Origin: PALSA-911 sp963743035
GTDB taxonomy: Bacteria; Pseudomonadota; Alphaproteobacteria; Acetobacterales; Acetobacteraceae
Length of the DNA stretch: 64,000 bases
Assembly (NCBI GenBank): GCA_963743035.1
Contig: CAVUOB010000008.1
Coordinates: 1 to 64,000 of the forward strand
Reading direction: 5' to 3'
Shown: positions 61,196 through 64,000 of the stretch, piece by piece
How the letters are laid out: every line of letters starts with the position of its first letter
Numbering within the stretch: the stretch's first letter is position 1
Notes under the pieces: generated by a model
What the model was told of the DNA's origin: nothing
The model's input: only the letters and a program-made list of their open reading frames with translations
Database searches by the model: none
Made by a program: the position numbers and the translations under genes

Positions 61196-62386
61196 ATGGG
61201 TAAGGCTAAATTCGAGCGGAACAAGCCGCACTGCAATATCGGCACGATCGGCCATGTCGACCATGGCAAGACGTCGCTGACGGCCGCGATCACCAAGATC
61301 CTGGCCAAGACCGGCGGTGCGACGTTCACCGCGTATGACCAGATCGACAAGGCGCCGGAAGAGCGCGCCCGCGGCATCACGATCTCGACCGCGCATGTCG
61401 AGTACGAGACCGCCAACCGCCACTACGCGCATGTCGACTGCCCCGGCCACGCCGACTATGTGAAGAACATGATCACCGGCGCGGCGCAGATGGACGGCGC
61501 CATCCTGGTGGTGTCCGCCGCCGACGGCCCGATGCCGCAGACCCGCGAGCACATCCTGCTCGCCCGCCAGGTCGGCGTGCCGGCGCTGGTGGTGTTCCTG
61601 AACAAGTGCGACATGGTCGACGACCCCGAGCTGCTGGAGCTGGTCGAGATGGAGGTGCGCGAGCTGCTCTCCTCCTACCAGTTCCCCGGCGACGACATTC
61701 CAATCATCAAGGGCTCGGCGCTCTGCGCGCTGGAAGACACCAACCCCGAGCTCGGCGAGAAGGCCGTGCTGGCGCTGATGGCCGAGGTCGACCGCTACAT
61801 TCCGCAGCCTGAGCGCGCGACGGACCGGCCGTTCCTGATGCCGATCGAGGACGTGTTCTCCATCTCCGGTCGCGGCACCGTGGTCACCGGCCGCATCGAG
61901 CGCGGCGTGGTGAACGTGGGCGACGAAGTCGAGATCGTCGGCATCAAGGACACCGTGAAGACCATCGTCACCGGCGTCGAGATGTTCCGCAAGCTGCTGG
62001 ATCGCGGCGAGGCCGGCGACAACATCGGCGCCCTGCTGCGCGGCACCAAGCGCGACGACGTGGAGCGCGGCCAGGTGCTGGCGAAGCCGGGTTCGATCAC
62101 CCCGCACACCCAGTTCAAGGCCGAGGCCTATGTGCTGACGAAGGAAGAGGGTGGCCGTCACACGCCGTTCTTCACCAACTATCGTCCGCAGTTCTACTTC
62201 CGCACCACCGACGTGACCGGCGTGGTGCAGCTGCCGGAAGGCACCGAGATGGTGATGCCCGGCGACAACGTGTCGATGGACGTGGAGCTGATCGCACCGA
62301 TCGCGATGGATGAAGGCCTGCGTTTCGCGATCCGCGAAGGTGGCCGGACCGTCGGCGCCGGCGTGGTCGCGAGCATCACGAAGTAA
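61196..62386 (+). CDS. tuf: Translation elongation factor Tu
   Basis: This 396-residue GTPase has G1 GHVDHGKTSL (about 19-28), the switch II DCPGHADY (about 81), and the NKCD guanine motif (about 136-139). The beta-barrel domains follow with SISGRGTVVTGRIERG and the end GRTVGAGVVASITK. It delivers aminoacyl-tRNA to the ribosome. It follows rpsG in the str unit. A second tuf copy, common in proteobacteria, may exist outside the window. Confidence 0.98.
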   Translation: MGKAKFERNKPHCNIGTIGHVDHGKTSLTAAITKILAKTGGATFTAYDQIDKAPEERARGITISTAHVEYETANRHYAHVDCPGHADYVKNMITGAAQMDGAILVVSAADGPMPQTREHILLARQVGVPALVVFLNKCDMVDDPELLELVEMEVRELLSSYQFPGDDIPIIKGSALCALEDTNPELGEKAVLALMAEVDRYIPQPERATDRPFLMPIEDVFSISGRGTVVTGRIERGVVNVGDEVEIVGIKDTVKTIVTGVEMFRKLLDRGEAGDNIGALLRGTKRDDVERGQVLAKPGSITPHTQFKAEAYVLTKEEGGRHTPFFTNYRPQFYFRTTDVTGVVQLPEGTEMVMPGDNVSMDVELIAPIAMDEGLRFAIREGGRTVGAGVVASITK

Positions 62387-62417
62387 CGACGCCGACAGAC
62401 TTTCTGGCTGGACCAAA

Positions 62418-62459
62418 TTCCGGCGCCTGGACCCATGGATTTGGGTCCGGGTGCCGGAA
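62418..62459 (+). other. Long RNA hairpin between tuf and rpsJ
   Basis: TTCCGGCGCCTGGACCCA (62418-62435) pairs with TGGGTCCGGGTGCCGGAA (62442-62459) over all 18 positions, two of them G-U wobbles, with a TGGATT loop. No T-run follows. The wobbles mean that pairing is better in RNA than in DNA, pointing to a transcript structure. It lies 49 nt before rpsJ, where an S10 leader control element or a partial attenuator would be expected. Confidence 0.7.
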
Positions 62460-62507
62460 CCCGCTCTTGGAAAAGCGAATAGCTGCGAACTTCGGAATAG
62501 AAGAATT

Positions 62508-62816
62508 ATGGATAATCAGAACATCCGCATCCGCCTGAAGGCGTATGATCACCGCGTGCTGGACAACAGCACGAAGGAGATCGTCAATACCGCCAAGCGC
62601 ACCGGCGCGCGGGTTCGCGGACCTATTCCGCTGCCCACCCATATCGAACGGTTCACCGTGAACCGCTCCCCGCATGTCGACAAGAAGAGCCGCGAGCAGT
62701 TCGAGATCCGGACCCATCGCCGCCTGCTCGATATCGTCGAACCCACGCCGCAGACTGTGGACGCGCTGATGAAGCTCGACCTGGCCGCCGGCGTGGACGT
62801 CGAAATCAAGATCTGA
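62508..62816 (+). CDS. rpsJ: 30S ribosomal protein S10
   Basis: This 102-residue protein reads MDNQNIRIRLKAYDHRVLDNSTKEIVNTAKRTGARVRGPIPLPTHIERFTVNRSPHVDKKSREQFEIRTHRRLLDI and ends DLAAGVDVEIKI, the canonical S10 sequence. ATG 62508 was chosen over a longer open frame because homology begins here. S10 belongs to the 30S head and also pairs with NusB in antitermination. It heads the S10 operon (rpsJ-rplC-rplD...). Confidence 0.98.
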   Translation: MDNQNIRIRLKAYDHRVLDNSTKEIVNTAKRTGARVRGPIPLPTHIERFTVNRSPHVDKKSREQFEIRTHRRLLDIVEPTPQTVDALMKLDLAAGVDVEIKI

Positions 62817-62833
62817 GCCGGAGTGTGAACGCC

Positions 62834-63562
62834 ATGCGCACCGGATTGCTCGCCAAGAAGCTCGGCATGACCCGCATCTTCCGCGATGACGGCACCCATG
62901 TCCCCGTGACCGTCCTGCACCTCGACGATCTCCGGGTCGTCGCCACCCGCAGCCAGGACAATGACGGCTACACCGCGGTCCAGCTCGGCTGGGGCCACGC
63001 CAAGGTCAAGAACGTCTCCAAGGCCAACAAGGGCCACTATGCCCGCGCGAAGGTCGAGCCGGCGCTGAAGCTGGTCGAGTTCCGCGTCGCCGAGGATGCG
63101 GTGCTGGAGCCGGGCGCCACGCTGTCCGCCGCGCATTTCGTCGCCGGCCAGATGGTTGATGTCTGCGGCACCACCAAGGGCAAGGGCTTCGCCGGCGCGA
63201 TGAAGCGCTGGAACTTCGCCGGCCTCGAGGCCAGCCACGGCGTGTCCGTCTCCCATCGCAGCCATGGTTCCACCGGTAACCGCCAGGATCCCGGCAAGAC
63301 CTTCAAGAACAAGAAGATGGCCGGCCATCTCGGCAGCGAACGGGTGACCACGCAGAACGTGGAGGTCGCCGCCATCGACGCCGAGAAGGGCCTGATCATG
63401 ATCAAGGGCGCCGTGCCCGGATCCAAGGGCGCCTATGTGATGGTGACCGACGCCGTGAAGAAGGCGCGTCACAAGGATGCGCCGTATCCGGCGGCACTCG
63501 CCACGACCGCCGAGGCTCCCGCCCCGGCCGCGCCTGCGCCCGACGCAGCTCCGCAGGACTGA
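62834..63562 (+). CDS. rplC: 50S ribosomal protein L3
   Basis: This 242-residue protein starts at ATG 62834 (MRTGLLAKKLGMTRIF). A GTG at 62825 is in frame but too close to the GGAG at about 62820. Features are KGKGFAGAMKRWNFAGLEASHGVSVSHRSHGSTGNRQDPGKTFKNKKMAGHLG, whose Gln is the PrmB methylation site, and GAVPGSKGAYVMV. The C-terminus carries an Ala/Pro-rich extension (AEAPAPAAPAPDAAPQD) beyond the usual end, as in several alphaproteobacteria. Confidence 0.97.
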   Translation: MRTGLLAKKLGMTRIFRDDGTHVPVTVLHLDDLRVVATRSQDNDGYTAVQLGWGHAKVKNVSKANKGHYARAKVEPALKLVEFRVAEDAVLEPGATLSAAHFVAGQMVDVCGTTKGKGFAGAMKRWNFAGLEASHGVSVSHRSHGSTGNRQDPGKTFKNKKMAGHLGSERVTTQNVEVAAIDAEKGLIMIKGAVPGSKGAYVMVTDAVKKARHKDAPYPAALATTAEAPAPAAPAPDAAPQD

Positions 63563-63573
63563 GAGACAAACCG

Positions 63574-64000
63574 ATGCAGATCGACGTCACCACCCTCGAT
63601 AACGGCCGGGCCGGCTCGGTAGAGCTGCCGGACGATATCTTCGCCGCCGCGCCGCGCCCCGACATCATGGCCCGCGTGGTTCACTGGCAGCTCGCCAAGC
63701 GCCGTGCCGGCACCCATCGGGTGAAGGGCATGGGCGAGGTGTCCGGCACCACGAAGAAGCCGTACAAGCAGAAGGGCACCGGCAACGCCCGCCAGGGCAG
63801 CCTGCGCGCGCCGCAGTTCCGCACCGGCGGCGTCGTGCACGGCCCGGTCGTGCGCGACCATGGCTACGATCTGCCGAAGAAGGTGCGCCGTCTCGGCCTG
63901 ATCTCCGCGCTGTCGCAGAAGCAGGCCGAGGGCAAGCTGGTGGTGCTGGACGCCGCCGGCGGCGCGACCAAGACCCGCGACCTGGTGGCCAAGCTGAACG
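63574..64000 (+). CDS. rplD: 50S ribosomal protein L4 (5' part, runs off window)
   Basis: The coding frame is open from ATG 63574 to the window edge, 142 codons. It reads MQIDVTTLDNGRAGSVELPDDIFAAAPRPDIMARVVHWQLAKRRAGTHRVKGMGEVSGTTKKPYKQKGTGNARQGSLRAPQFRTGGVVHGPVVRDHGYDLPKKVRRLGL, the L4 N-terminal domain with its exit-tunnel loop. It is 11 nt after rplC. L4 autoregulates the S10 operon in enterobacteria. The missing C-terminal third lies beyond 64000. Confidence 0.97.
   Translation, partial: MQIDVTTLDNGRAGSVELPDDIFAAAPRPDIMARVVHWQLAKRRAGTHRVKGMGEVSGTTKKPYKQKGTGNARQGSLRAPQFRTGGVVHGPVVRDHGYDLPKKVRRLGLISALSQKQAEGKLVVLDAAGGATKTRDLVAKLN

Overview
The window is GC-rich DNA (high third-position GC throughout) from an alphaproteobacterium, most likely Rhodospirillales/Acetobacteraceae. 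That placement is an inference from gene content and order: the tsaE-amgK-murU-addB-addA-trxA string, an EipB (DUF1849) gene, the style of the Liv and Opp transporters, and the rplKAJL-rpoBC-rpsLG-tuf-S10 block. No rRNA, tRNA, CRISPR array, phage or transposase gene was seen.

Layout. 0.3-5.1 kb: two small exported or membrane proteins (both frame-broken), a Tat-type exported protein, a Kef-like antiporter, a SnoaL-like protein and a 3-methyladenine glycosylase. 5.1-14.9 kb: a minus-strand oxidative set (LLM-class flavin monooxygenase, acyl-CoA-dehydrogenase-like flavoprotein, VOC protein, lipocalin-like protein) divergent from a Liv-type uptake system (livG-F-H-M-K) and a cyclopropane-synthase-like methyltransferase. 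15.3-23.8 kb: a DUF1330 protein, an SDR, and a peptide/nickel-type ABC transporter with two tandem paralogous binding proteins. 23.9-33.2 kb (minus strand): trxA, addA, addB, murU, amgK, tsaE. 33.3-41.2 kb: ferredoxin/flavodoxin-NADP reductase-like enzyme, eipB, tadA, a C26 amidotransferase, a pseudouridine synthase, rsmD, an SDR, an Old-Yellow-Enzyme-type reductase and a ParDE toxin-antitoxin pair. 41.2-47.4 kb: a D-2-hydroxyacid dehydrogenase divergent from a thiamine-diphosphate enzyme, an Xre/RES toxin-antitoxin pair and eutBC. 47.6-64 kb: rplK, rplA, rplJ, rplL, rpoB, rpoC, a sulfotransferase-like gene, rpsL, rpsG, tuf, rpsJ, rplC and the start of rplD.

Three themes stand out. (i) Reading frames are broken again and again, nearly always by one extra base, in about 0.7-38 kb, with the highest density in addAB. 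From 38 to 64 kb every frame is intact. (ii) Several families of GC-rich palindromic intergenic elements are present. One has run into the 3' end of rpoB and supplies its last 26 codons and stop; another lies inside a duplicated 3' end of rsmD. (iii) The ribosomal/RNA-polymerase block is rearranged: secE-nusG are absent upstream of rplK, fusA is absent between rpsG and tuf, and a sulfotransferase-like gene sits between rpoC and rpsL.

For frame-broken genes I give the span of the whole inferred gene and use the type pseudogene. In most of them sequencing or assembly error is at least as likely as true inactivation.
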